Below, in pieces: positions 33,021 through 44,345 of a stretch of DNA of 64,000 nucleotides. How positions within the stretch are numbered: the first letter of the stretch is position 1; the number at the start of each line of letters is the position of its first letter. The position numbers were made by a program, and so were the translations under genes. The notes beneath the pieces are model-generated. The model saw only the letters and a list, made by a program, of their open reading frames with translations. It was not told the DNA's origin and did no database searches. The DNA comes from Chelydra serpentina. Its lineage: Eukaryota; Chordata; Testudines; Chelydridae. The stretch lies in NCBI GenBank assembly GCA_037349315.1, contig JBAIAC010000042.1, positions 620,001 to 684,000 on the forward strand, in the 5' to 3' direction.

Positions 33021-33883
33021 TCTAAATTAAACACATGACTTCCGTGCACCCAATTTCCCCCTGGGGACAGGGTGAGAGAACAAACGTGTGATGGCACGTT
33101 GCTTAATGCACGACTGGAAGGTGCTCAGATGCTGTGGTGATGAGCATGGTGTAAGAACCTATATGGAATAGAACAGAATTTCTAATCCCATGTATTGCTG
33201 AAACCCATGGTCCTCCGTCCCCCGCCCTCCCTCCCCTCCACCAGATGCATGTGAACTGACAGATTTTGTTTTAAGCAGGAGGGATTTATTTTTAGAGCAG
33301 CCCCGAATTCTCTGTCTTTAGGCCTGTTTGTCTAATGGAAAATCTGTACCGCAGAAGCCGCAGGGGTGATGAAATGCTGCCTTGACCAGTGACTGGCTTC
33401 ACTCTTTCTTTTCCTGTGTGATCTCAAGCCGCTGTTGTTCTGTCTGCTTGCAAAAAGTGTCAAAAAAGTGCTCTGGTTTCAGAAACACTTGCAAAGGGCG
33501 CCCTGCACTCTGCGTCCTCTTGATAAACAGAACCATTGTGGTACAGGCCAAGGATGTTGTTGTGGGAGAGAAATCTACATAGGGCCTCAGAATGGGACAA
33601 TGAGTGAGAAAAAGGGGTGGGAGGGCTTGATCGGAGGAGATGTGAGAGAGAACTGGAGGACCCATGGGGATTATTAAGACCTAGAAACTACAGGCCCAAG
33701 ATTAAGGCCCCAGTTTCCGGAGTCATGTGATCAGAGCAGAATCTCTGCCTTCATTTAAAAAAAAAGTAGATCTCCAACTCTCACGCTTGGGAAGAAAAGC
33801 TTGAAAAGGTGAGTGATGTCTGCAAGAGCCTGAGATAATTGCTCTGAGAGGAACTGCCCCAAGTGTAACCAATGCTGCAATTA

Positions 33884-34140
33884 TCCGAGGGGTCGCCGTG
33901 TTAGTCTGGATCTGTAGAAGCGACAAAAGAGTCCTGTGGCACCTTATAGACTAACAAACGTATTGGAGTATAAGCTTTCGTGGGTGAATACCCACTTCTT
34001 CAGATGCATGTAGTGGAAATGTCCAGAGGCAGGTATAAATACGCAGGGAAGAGTCAGGCTAGAGATAACAAGGTTAGTTCAATCAGGGAGGGTTGACGCT
34101 GCAATGTCTGCCTGAACCTACCATAGGCAGGGCCGGCGTA
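33884..34140. repeat. GTCGCCGTGTTAGTCTGG-family element
   Basis: GGGTCGCCGTGTTAGTCTGG, then GTCCTGTGGCACCTTATAGA and TAAGCTTTCGTGGGTGAATA, close to the copies at 16567 and 36976. Confidence 0.7.
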
Positions 34141-34274
34141 GATGTCTCTAGTCCCCTTGGCACGGAGGGTTATATAGGGGCTGTGGAGATGTGGCCAGAG
34201 AGCTGCTGCATTCTGTTGCATTCTGGTGATCTCCAGCTGACATAATGGCTCCTTGGATCCCATTCACTGCTTTG

Positions 34275-34640
34275 AGCCAGAACATAAAAATGGCCATACT
34301 GGGTCAGACCAAAGATCCATCTAACCCAGTATCCTGTCTTCCGAAAGTGGCTAATGCTAGGTGCCCCAGAGGGAATGAACAGAACAGGTAATCATCAAGT
34401 GATCCATCCCGTCGCCCATTCCCAGCTTCTGGCAAACAGAGGCTAGGAACACCATCCCTGCCCATCCTGGCTAATACCCATTGATGTACCTATCCTCCAT
34501 GAATTTATCTAGTTCTTTTTTTAACCCTGTTATAGTCTTGGCTTTCACAACATCCTCTGGCAAGGAGTTCCACAAGTTGACTGTGCACTGTATGAAGAAA
34601 TACTTCCTTTTGTTTGTTTTAAACCTGCTGCCTATTCATT
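34275..34640 (-). mobile_element. CR1 LINE 3' end, reverse orientation
   Basis: AAAATGGCCATACTGGGTCA, CCAGAGGGAATGAACAGAAC and GGCAAGGAGTTCCACAAGTT match the reverse of the CR1 copy at 52100-52430. Confidence 0.85.
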
Positions 34641-35300
34641 TCATTGGGTGACCCCTGGTTCCTGCACTAGAGAAATGCCCTGATTTCAGGCATGCCTTTA
34701 GCTGGCCCAATGCAAACCACTTGGGAAGGCAGGCTCTGGGTCCATAGAATACAAAGGTGGCATGTTTGCAGAAGTTTTAAAAAATATATATTTCCCCAGA
34801 TCTTTTTACAAAATAATACAAACATTTTTTATAAGGGGAAAAAAAGGTTTTAGTTCCACCCTCTTTCTCTAGCTTTCTCCCATTTGCTTTTTCCTCCTTT
34901 TTCAGAGGTAAAATGGTAAAAAGATAAAACAAGAGAGAGAAAGGGGAGGAAAAAAGCAGAAAAGCACCTTTTTTTGTCAAATAAGTGCAAACATTTTCGA
35001 AGAAATGAACATTTCCCATGACGATTTGCCACTAGAAAAAAAGTCACTTTCTGTTCAAAAATGTTTCTGAATCACAAACAGGGGCACTGAATATGTCCGT
35101 CACCAGAGTGCTACTCAGCTGGACCTGAGAATTGGGCAGCATGTTTCAACCCACAAAACTAAATTTCCTGTGTGGTTTCACAGTCCCAAGAAGCTGCCAG
35201 AACTTCTTGTAAAGGCTGGTCAGTTTCACTGTTGTGGGCACACTTAGGTTTCATTTCGATCTGTTTGTTTGAAGATGCAGCTCCGCCGAGTTTGGGGAAG

Positions 35301-35385
35301 ATGGAGGACGATGAAGGTTACACGGTATTGAAGCTCCGGCCGAAGAGGGGAAACTCAGCCAGTCCGTCTCCAGATGGACGCCAAG
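35301..35385 (+). CDS. Gene C exon 1, hemITAM-like tail
   Basis: The ATG context GGAAGATGGAG is good. 28 codons plus one base, donor GTATTG. The frame is open upstream, but this ATG gives the tail length typical of CLEC-2-like receptors. Confidence 0.78.
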
Positions 35386-38300
35386 GTATTGACGTAGAAT
35401 GTCTTCAGTTTGAGACATATCGCCATTGAGATCTGGGTTTTTATGCCAGAGATTTCAAGGAGGGAATGAGTAGAAAGCTTTTTCCCTGGATATGAGAGGC
35501 CGTGTAGTCTAGCGAGTAGGAAATCTGGGTTCTAATCCTGGATCTGTGACCTTGGGCATCTCCAATGACTGTACAGAAATACTCTGTAGTAGAAAGAGGC
35601 CCAGTCTGAAAAAATTGTTACTTGAGTCTGGACTCTGGTATTGCTGGTGCTAGATGTGCAGTTATTATTCTGGTATTGAAGAAATTCTCTTCTTGGGTCA
35701 GAGTTAGGTTTGCAGATTTCCAGTATTTCCTGCTGAAAATTTTTTCCAGACTAATTTTTAAAATCTCAATTTAAATGACCGTCTTACCGACCTGCCGCTG
35801 GAGCTGACAATAGCATTTATTATTGTTGTTGTTATTTCTTTGTTCTTCAATAGCGCCTAGCGACCCCATCCATGATCGGGACCCTTTTGTGTTGGGTGCT
35901 GTCCGGACGTATAGCCAGAAACCGTCCCTCCCCTAAAGTATTTACAGCCTAAAGAGAGGACAGTGGACAATGAGACCCGAGATTCTACTCGGTTCCAATC
36001 CGACGCTCATCACCACAGTATCTGAGATCGAGTGAAGTTGCCCGGGCTGAGGCTAGGAATCTGTGGCCCAGTAAGGAATTAAACCCTGATCTCCAGTGTC
36101 ATCTGGCAACATGCTGGTTGGCTTCAGGGAGAATTTTGGAACTAAGATTCAGGGCTGATAACATTTACTCCTGCTCTAGCATCTTTCCTATAAAAAGCAC
36201 TTTGCTGGAGTTAACTAATTAACGATGATGTTTCACTAAATCTTTCATCTTCCAGAGTCTCCTACGAGTGCCCATTGTTACAAAATCGCCCTAGGAGCTT
36301 TGGGGGCCTGTTGTATCATACGGACGTTAGTGATTGCATTGGGTGCTTGGGGTAAGTGTCCGGGATCCCAACTAATCTTTTAAATCTATCAAATCCAACC
36401 TGTTCTAGGTAGATTTCTAGGGTTCGATCACCTTAGCTAAGCACCAGTATAACTAGGCTTGGCAGATTTCAAATTGTTTTTTTATAATTTCAACAAAGAC
36501 TATCAGTATTTATTGTTAAACACTTGTTTCTATTTTCATCAAGTTAAACTTTCAAAAGTATGGGTTTAAAGATTTTTCTATTTGTAGCTATTTAAATTTT
36601 CACAGTTGTGGGAAATTATGAGGTGGTAGGACAACAGTGGGGTCAGATAATAATTATTTAATGACAGCAGATGTTGCAATTCTAACAGTTAAAGCTTTAT
36701 AATTAGTCTACAAAAGAGCCTTTGCCAATTGCTCTGAGAGGGGGAAGTGCCTCAAGTATAACCGATGCAGGGATAACTGCCTGAGTCTGCAAAGAGCCTG
36801 AACCAATTGCTGAGTGCCCTGATGTAACTGATGCAGTGACCTAGTGAAAGAAATGGCTTCCATGGAAACAGATTGTGGGCTCTGGCTATTTGTCACCTGT
36901 GCCCTTTCACTGATGAGTCTGGGGTTCCATCTGGAACCAATGTACTGAACCAGTGCAAGCCCCTAATGTGGATGTAAGTATCAGAGGGGTCACCGTGTTA
37001 GTCTGGATCTGTAGAAGCGACAAAGGGTCCTGTGGCACCTTATAGACTAACAGAGGTATTGAAGCATAAGCTTTCGTGGGTGAATGCCCACTTCGTCGGA
37101 TGTGGACATTTCCACTGCTTGCATCCGAAGAAGTGGGTATTCACCCACGAAAGCTTATGCTTCAATACCTCTGTTAGTCTATAAGGTGCCACAGGACCCT
37201 TTGTTGCTTCTAATGTGGATGTAGTTATACCAATATAAAAGTGTTTACATTGCTGTGAATTAACTGACACAGGAGTGTTTGTGTCAGTATAATTGCACAC
37301 AATAGGGGCCGCATTGGGTTAAAAGAGACCTAATCAAAAACACGATAAGCAACTCTTAAGCCTTTAGCACTAATTTAAAAACCGATTAAGTTAAACGGGT
37401 GCAAGTCTGTGTGTCGACCAAGCCAGAGTCACTCCTGTATCACTGATCTATGACCACCCTGTGCTCTCAGTGTTCCCATCCCTGACTATCTTTTACAGGA
37501 TGCTGTTACAAAGTCTGTCAGGGCCCCTGTCCAAAAGGAAACCCCGCAGAAAGCGACGGTATCACTCAGAGAACCGGAAGCGGAAGAGAACGCAACGCCG
37601 GCCTGGAGGACTTGTTTTCTCGTCTGAAGCAGAGTCTGTGCGATCCTGCCCAGATTAGCTCAGCAGGTAACCTCAGTTCACTGTGACACACTTCACACCT
37701 GCATCGCAAAGGGACTGTTGTCTGGCCCACTCACCGCTATGCTGTGCTGTGTGAGCCCTGGGTATAGGAATACTCCCCCTCAACTGCATTCATGTTGATG
37801 GCATAACTCACTGGTTCGGTGTAAGCTGTGGGTGTCGCTCTCTAGTGGCCGTTCCACATATAAGGATATGAGTCTACTACTGCTACTAGCTGAGGGAGCT
37901 GCTTCTTTAGTCCAAGTGAGGTGTGCTTTTAGTGTTCAGGCTCTGTGGTTCAATTGCTGTTGAGGACTGATATGCGGGGGGTGTAAAAACAGGCTCTTCA
38001 ACGTATCCCTCCCATTCGGCAGCACCAGGCACTAAAGACTTGTTCTGTTTCCTCTGCTGCAGTGCGCTGTGTCTTTAATGCTTTCTCGGCAGTGGTTTAC
38101 TGGCAAATAACCCGATTTCAGCTCAGGGAATTGGGAGGGGGGTGGGTTAGCCAGGAGGGGAGAACAGGCCAGCCCACAAGAAAGGCTGCAGGGTCTAGCT
38201 CTGGGAGATTTGTCTGACTCTGCAGTTGATTGGAAGGAAAGAATCCCTCAGTGTTCAGAAACTCCAGTAACATTAACGATCTCCGTCTCTTCCCACTGCC

Positions 38301-40039
38301 CCCTGCAGGTGGCTCCGGGTGCAAACTCTGCCCCAGGGACTGGGTGCTGCACGGGGACAAGTGCTACTGGCTGTCTAAGAAGTCTGACACCTGGAGCAAG
38401 AGCCGTGACGACTGTTCAAGGAAGGGATCTCAACTGCTGGTGCTCCAGGACCGGGAACAGATGGTAACGTACATTTTATGTCGGGCACAGAGAGAGCCGC
38501 TCATCGTGTCTGTTCTCTTTGTTACGTGTCTCTATACAGCGGTGCTCAAACTTCCTTGCACCGCGACCCCCTTCTGACAACGAAACTTACTAATGACCAC
38601 GGGCAGGGGAGTGGGGATGGAGTTGGAGCCCAAGTCCTCCTGCCCCGGCAAATAGGGGGGCGGAGCCCGAGCTCCACTGCCCTGGGCTGAAGCCCTCAGG
38701 CCACAGCAAGTCTAAAGCTGGCCCTGGCAACCCCATTAAAATGGGGTCGCAACCCACTTTGGGGTCCCGCCTGACCCACAGTTTGAGAACCCCACTGCAT
38801 GGCCGAGCACAATGGGGCCCAGGTAATTGATTGGGGCTCAAAAATAAAAGTCCAAAAGAGACTGGAAGCTAACGTGGATAATGAATATCCAGAGAGACAG
38901 GGGCAGCTCCAGGAACCACTAAAGAAGCAGGTGCCTGGGGCGGCCAATACCAAGGGGCGGCGCTCCGTCTGCTATTGGGGCGGCACGTCCGGGTCTTCGG
39001 CGGCGGGTCCCGCAGTCCCTCTCGGAGCGAAGGACCTGCCGCCGAATTGCTGCCAAAGAGTGGAGCAGCACGATTGTGCTGCCGCGGCTTTTTTTTTTTT
39101 TTTTTTCCGCTTGAGGCGGCAGAAAACCTCAGAGCCGGCCCTGCAGAGAGATCAGTTAATGCTGGAAGAGCTTTGTTCAGCATAGTAAACCTCCCGCGGC
39201 AGGGCTTAAGCCACTGATTTATTAGAGATCTAGAATCTATCTACCAGAGATCCGGATGGGAACCAGGGTGCGGTGAGATCATCCTACTGCGGGGATCTTA
39301 CACCTTCCTCTGAAACAGCCAGTGTCGGGCACTGTGGGAGACAGGACACTGGGCTAGATGGACCCTGGGTCTGATCCAGTCTGGCCATTCCTGTGTTCCT
39401 AAATTCTACCAGAGCACAAATAACAATAATTATCTACGTACCTGCCGGGCACCTCCATGAAAAGGTAATTGGTAAGAATGTGGTTCAAACCCGAGCAGTG
39501 AGTTACAGATATTTTGTTTACAGGTCAGCAGCTCAGAGAGCTACGATTCTAGATCTATTATGAATAATAATGTCATCATCATCATTTATTTCTATTAACG
39601 TAGCACAACTAGTGGGCCCAATTAGGATGGGGGCCTCATTCTGTGAGGAGCTGGCTGTGCCCATCGGGAGACGTGGTCCTTGAGCCAAAGAGTTTACAAT
39701 CCAAATAGACCTGACAGTCAAACTGCAGCTCATTATCCCCATTTTACAAAGGGGAAACTGAGGCCCAGAGAAGTGAAGCGGCTTTCTCCAGCACAGTATG
39801 TTGTGCCGGTTTATTGCCTGTATGTTTTTCTGCACTGCACATGTCTAAAATCATGTGCTGCTAATGCTGGGGGCAGAAATAAAAGACTTCTAGAGCAATA
39901 CATTCACCCAGCCGCTTCTGTTGCAGAATTACCTGCAGCCTGTCCTACCAGCTGATCATACTGTTTGGATTGGATTAACATCTAACTCTACACAAAAGAA
40001 GTGGACCTGGGTGGATGGTGCCCCTGTCCATGAAGAACT
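35301..40039 (+). CDS. Gene C: KLRB1-like receptor with hemITAM-like tail, mosaic of D and B, terminal exon not found
   Basis: The exons are 35301-35385, 36256-36351, 37514-37666 (or from 37499), 38309-38463 and 39927-40039, with the same phases as gene B. The start is [16 protein letters not shown]: an acidic run before YTVL, the hemITAM layout of CLEC-2 and Dectin-1, which signal through Syk. The membrane exon ([20 protein letters not shown]) has an Arg in its middle where gene D has Leu. The stalk and CTLD exons copy gene B. Exon 3 has a choice of two acceptors: the GA start at 37499 adds GCCYK, while 37514 matches the site used in B and D. No last CTLD exon was found before gene D, and reading past exon 5 hits TGA at once. 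It is either a truncated gene, or it uses an exon I missed or one further downstream. Confidence 0.78.
36256..36351 (+). CDS. Gene C exon 2, transmembrane with Arg
   Basis: CTTCCAG acceptor, GTAAGT donor, 96 nt, phase 1-1. A CGG codon gives Arg in the hydrophobic stretch; gene D has CTG there. Confidence 0.8.
36976..37212. mobile_element. Near-perfect foldback of the GTGTTAGTCTGG family
   Basis: CAGGGTCCTGTGGCACC-type sequence at 37026-37090 is repeated as reverse complement at 37135-37205 (GGTGCCACAGGACCCTTTGT). The arms of about 75 bp flank a loop with GTGGACATTTCCACTGC. It lies in gene C intron 2, next to the right-arm end. Confidence 0.82.
37514..37666 (+). CDS. Gene C exon 3, stalk
   Basis: Two in-phase acceptors are possible, TTTTACAG (exon from 37499) and ACAAAG (from 37514). 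The second is homologous to genes B and D. The stalk begins with a Cys pair (CQGPCPKG) that could form disulphides. Donor GTAACC. Confidence 0.7.
38309..38463 (+). CDS. Gene C exon 4, CTLD part 1
   Basis: 155 nt, CCCCTGCAG acceptor, GTAACG donor. It encodes LCPRDWVLHGDKCYWLSKK and RDDCSRKGSQLLVLQDREQM. Confidence 0.87.
38537..38800. mobile_element. hAT-like element, mirror of 19592-19832
   Basis: Ends CAGCGGTGCTCAAACTTCC and CAGTTTGAGAACCCCACTG, in the same intron position as in gene B. Confidence 0.65.
38898..39143. mobile_element. hAT-type insertion unique to the right arm, with TSD and preserved empty site
   Basis: The element runs from CAGGGGCAGCTCC to GAGCCGGCCCTG and is flanked by CAGAGAGA at 38890-38897 and 39144-39151. 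The left arm near 19500 has a single copy of that octamer and no element. It contains a run of about 20 T. Confidence 0.88.
39927..40039 (+). CDS. Gene C exon 5, CTLD part 2
   Basis: 113 nt, identical to gene B exon 5. TTGCAG acceptor, GTGAGT donor. Confidence 0.87.
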
Positions 40040-40556
40040 GTGAGTGTCTCCTGAGTTTTACTATTTCATGCTTAGAAAATGCCCTGCCGTGTCATTTGCT
40101 GGTTCAGCCCATGCAGAGTGTCCCACACCAGCTCCTCTGGGACTCGTAGCAGTTGAGAGACACAAGGTAGGTCACTGGACCGGATTTCACGTGTGACTCG
40201 TCTGTCGTGATGATCTAAGCCTGCTTTAGATGCCCACTCCTCAAACCGCAGCTTACTTAAGCCTTGCACCGGGGACACTTTGTGGAATCCGTCTGTCCAA
40301 TTTAGGACTTTGAGTAAGATTATGCACGATCCCGGTACAGTATCTTTACCAAGCTACAAACTGCATTTTAAATGGGGGGTGGGGTGGGCGCTAGTTATCT
40401 TTTTGTGTGTTTGCCTCCAGGAAATCCAAGGCGCTGGGAGAGGGGCAAAGGACAAGCAAAATAGGGTCAATCACTTAAGTGCCTGACCACTGAAATATAT
40501 AAATAAATATACTTTAGACAAAAGTCTGTCTGTGCATTTCACACTTCACAACTGCC

Positions 40557-40652
40557 TAGGGTTGCCAACTCTCTCGGACCGGACGCCATTGACGCAAATG
40601 GGGATGCTGTTGCCGCAAAATGGAGTCCGGTCCGGGAGAATTGGCAACCCTA
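40557..40652. mobile_element. Hairpin MITE, TIR TAGGGTTGCC, perfect TSD
   Basis: Flanked by CAACTGCC on both sides (40549-40556 and 40653-40660). Mirror of 17855-17929 with an extra internal part. Confidence 0.83.
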
Positions 40653-43600
40653 CAACTGCCCCGTGTCCCCTGAGAATGTTAAACAGTCACCCGGGACTGG
40701 CGGCTCAGACCTTCGGTGCACTACGGGCAGAGGGTGAGTTTAAACTCCTCGCGCTAGTTGCAGGTTGCTAGGGCGGGTGGGCTGAGGGGCTCCGTTTCCA
40801 AGGAGGGGTGGCAGACTGAGCATGGGGGTGCCCAGGAAATGTGCCAGCGAGGCCGAGGGAGAAAACAGACCTGCAGCCTGTGCTGAGACCCAGGGAAGCT
40901 TAAAGCACAGTGGGGGATTCAGGGCCTGGATCCTCTCGCAGCAATCTGGGGAGCCGCCAGCAGGGGGAGCCCGACCAGACCTGTGACATGAGCCAAATTC
41001 AGAAAGACTATTTGCATGTCCATATTTACCTGCAATGGCTACCTGGGCATGCAGTTCTGATGCTCTCTAATGAGTGTTCCTCAGTCTCCATGTGCAAACA
41101 CCCCTTTACACAGGTAAATAAAGGCTCTGGCTGGGTTGCCCGGTGGGTGTGCACACGATCTGCAGAACTCGCCTGTTGCTCTCTAGACTAAAGGTTTGAC
41201 AGATGCACAAGGGAAGGGACACAGGAGAAACAACCAACCACGGCTTGTGTACCCCTGCACAGGAGCCAAGCATAACGGCTCTCCTGTTCCCGAGTACCAC
41301 TGCTCCCTGCCAGCACCCCTCAGGGCTGGAGCCACAGTGAAGGAGGAAGAACTGGCCAGCCAAAGAGGAGAGAGCTTGCTGCTCCTTCCTAAGAGGTGGT
41401 GCAGGGGGAACGCTCCCCATAGGCATGGGGAGCTCTTGCTTCCAATTTGTACCCATTGCGGCACAAAAGCCTAGCAGTCACCCATGCTTACGGTGTGACT
41501 CTAGTGGCTGCATGTCAGATATTAGGAGTCTGCTACCGACTTTAAACCAATCTAGCTGCGTCCTTTAGCTCCCGTGAGTGACTTGTGCTTTTTCAGACAC
41601 ACAGGCCACGAGTTCAATACCTGCACCCCACCCAGGAATGTTGCACTGCAGAAGCAATTAAAATCCATGCCTAGTGGATGCTAATAGATCAATTTATTTA
41701 TACAGCCAGGAAAATAGCCTCAGCACAAGCTTAGACCCAAATACATTCTAGCCCGGCTTACATCCTGCCAGCTACCATTTACTTCCTCCCAAGTCACCTG
41801 TCCCATCGATGTCAGCGGCCAACTAGCTAAATATTCACTGTAGGGCTGTCAAAGCTTCGGAACAAGAAGGCGAAGTTTCTGTGAAACAAAATTTTCTGTG
41901 AAACTGTGAAATTCTCTGAATTTTCTGTGAAACAGATTTTTTCATCCTTTCAACTCCTATTTGAACAGATTTCAAAATTTTATTAAGATAATGTTAAAAA
42001 TAAAAACAACAGTACATAGTTTAAGCGTAGAAGTTTCTGGTTATCAGGGGATAAGGTACAGTTTATCAAGGGGAGCGAAGTTCGGTTTTAGGATCGGATG
42101 ACGTAAGAAATACATAATCTGCAACATCCCCAATTGGGGGTAAAGGCTTAACGGGTCAAAGTACAGAGATTGAGATAGGAGGGTAAGTTGTTCACATCTA
42201 ATGGCTATGTTCAGGTGCGGAGTAGAATGAGTGGGTACGATGATGAGGATGGATTTACCCTCATTTGGTGAGATTTAATGTTCAGTGCGTTTATCGTTCC
42301 AGTGGGAAAAAGACTCTTGGTCCCTTTCTCATAGATGATGTACGGTATTACATTGGTAGCAGTCGCACGGCTGTGGCAATTGGGCCAAGTAATCCAGCAT
42401 CTGTGTCCTTTCCCTCATGCAACCAATGGCACAGTTGCATTCAAATTAGCTGTAGAATAATCATGGGGATTGGCCGTCTAGTCCTCAATAAAAGGGTCTC
42501 CAGGCAGACTTGCAGCAAGGTGTGAATGACAACTAATGTCCTTACTTCCGTTCCAGTTCCTGTGGAGACAGGCCCTGGGTTGTTAAACTGAAGTGGTCAG
42601 GGCTCCCGCAGCAGGGCTGTGACTTCACTTTCAGGACCAGATTGTGTCTCTTAGGCACAGAGCTACACGGGGTGTGCTGCAGAGCCGAGTTCCCCAGGGG
42701 GTGCACCAAGACGGGCATAATGGGGTTGTGTTGCGTAAGGTTTGGTAACATGGACACGGGTTCTCCAGGACCCCATCTGACCAACCCATTTCCCACAATT
42801 GGTCTGGGAGGGGGAAATATGGAGATGGAAGAAGAAACCACAACGTGAGACCCCACGAGGAAGAGCTGCTACAGGCTCCTTAATCAACCGAAACAAACTG
42901 ACTGTGACTTTCTGCTCCATTCCACAGGCTCCCAGGATCAAGTCAGGGTTCAGAGGGCGGCTGTGGAGCGTTAAAAAAGACTACGATTGAATTTGACGTC
43001 TGCAGCACTGAATTAAAATGGCTCTGCCAGAAAGCGGCTTTCCTGCTCTAGACAGCGGCACGACTGATCGGGAAAGTCAAAGGCTTCGGCTCCAGTATTT
43101 TCAGCTTTACTTATAAATGGAATGTCAGAATCTGGGGTTACAGCCCCTGCTGGCGTGAATCCGCCAGAGCTCCACCAGAGACAAGGGGGGCAGACCCCCC
43201 GCTGACTTACGTCTGCGCCTTTGACGTCAATGGTTCTATTGTCCACTAAAGAAAAGCAAATCCACCTGCTAGGCCCTAATGGCCAGAGGTTTTCCCCACT
43301 CCAGCCCCCCAGGAATAAAGAGGACACACACCTCCCCCTGGGGTGGCAAAGCCGGGGAGCTAGTGCCCCCCCAATGGAAATATTGCAACCTTCCACAACT
43401 GGCACACAGCTTGGGGGGTGGAGGGCAAGAGTGGGACCAAGAAGGCTGGAACGGGCCTGGGAGCAGGCAGGGACCAACCCTCCCAGCCTGGAGCCCCTCC
43501 CTCCCAAATGCTAAGTCTCATAACCTCCCTTCACAATTCCTTCCTATCTCCCTGCCTCCATTCCCAGGGAACCTCCATCACTTCGTTCCCCTTTAACCCA

Positions 43601-43809
43601 GCTTCCTTTAATATGCCTCACAAACTAGCCATGTGACCAGTTAACCCTTTACAGGCTGCAGCGCCTTTTCCTTGTTGCAGACCCCGTCTGTGTGTCCTGG
43701 CTGGATGCATTGCACGGTCACTTCTAGAGGGAAATAAACTTTGTGAAAACATTGTGTTGCTTGCCAGATTTGTATTTATTTCCTGGTAATATTGTGAAGT
43801 GGGATAGAG

Positions 43810-44345
43810 GCCCTGAGACCAGGGCCCCATTGTGCCGGGCGCTGCACAGACACACAGGGAGAGACAGTCCCTGCCCCAGCTGAGATCAGGGCCCCGTTGT
43901 GCCGGGCGCTGCACAGACACACAGGGAGAGACAGTCCCTGCCCCAGCTGAGATCAGGGCCCCGTTGTGCCGGGCGCTGCACAGACACATAGCGAGAGACA
44001 GTCCCTGCCCCAGCTGAGATTAGGGCCTCGTTGTGCCAAGCACTACAGAGACACACAACGAGAGACACTCCCTGCCCCAGCTGAGATCAGGGCCTTATGT
44101 TGCCAACTCTGAAGATATTCCGGGAGATTTTTTCCCCCCAACATGACGTGATGTCATTTTTCTAAAATATGCTATTCAAATCTCCCAAATTGCTTTCAAT
44201 AGTCACCAGGAGATCAATGCTGATTCCAGGAGACTCCAGGCCAATTTTGGATGGTTGGCAACCCTGTCAGGGTCCCGTTGTGCCAGGCGCTGCACAAACA
44301 CCTAACAAGAGACAGTCCCTGCCCCATAGAGTTTACAGTTCAAGA
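43810..44345 (-). repeat. 67-bp minisatellite, about 4 copies plus a split copy
   Basis: Minus-strand version of the 12625 array. A TIR element at 44095-44266 (GTTGCCAACTCTG to GGTTGGCAACCCTG, flanks TCAGGGCC/TCAGGGTC) has inserted between the last copies. Confidence 0.85.

Larger units (their letters stand above)
28509..35300. other. Head-to-head spacer between genes B and C
   Basis: About 6.8 kb separates the two start codons. It holds a MIR-like fragment, two reverse CR1 pieces, the tRNA-SINE, a CORE-SINE-type fragment (31680-31740, TTTGAGGCAGGGGCCATC) and DNA elements, listed separately. It is too long and repeat-filled for one shared core promoter. No TATA box could be assigned with confidence. 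Confidence 0.5.
34900..36720. repeat. Direct duplication shared with gene D 5' half
   Basis: Collinear with about 48235-50235: upstream sequence (AAAAAAGCAGAAAAGCAC), exon 1, intron 1 (TTATTATTCTGGT), exon 2 and part of intron 2 (CAGTGGGGTCAGAYAATAAT). Same orientation. It ends before exon 3. Confidence 0.85.

Noticed and set aside
42265..42525. Possible terminal CTLD exon for gene C (Cys and Trp residues near 42400)
   Set aside because: Lacks the CGxI...KWICQ pattern and proper splice phase, and is shared with non-lectin sequence at 8.6 and 15.6 kb.
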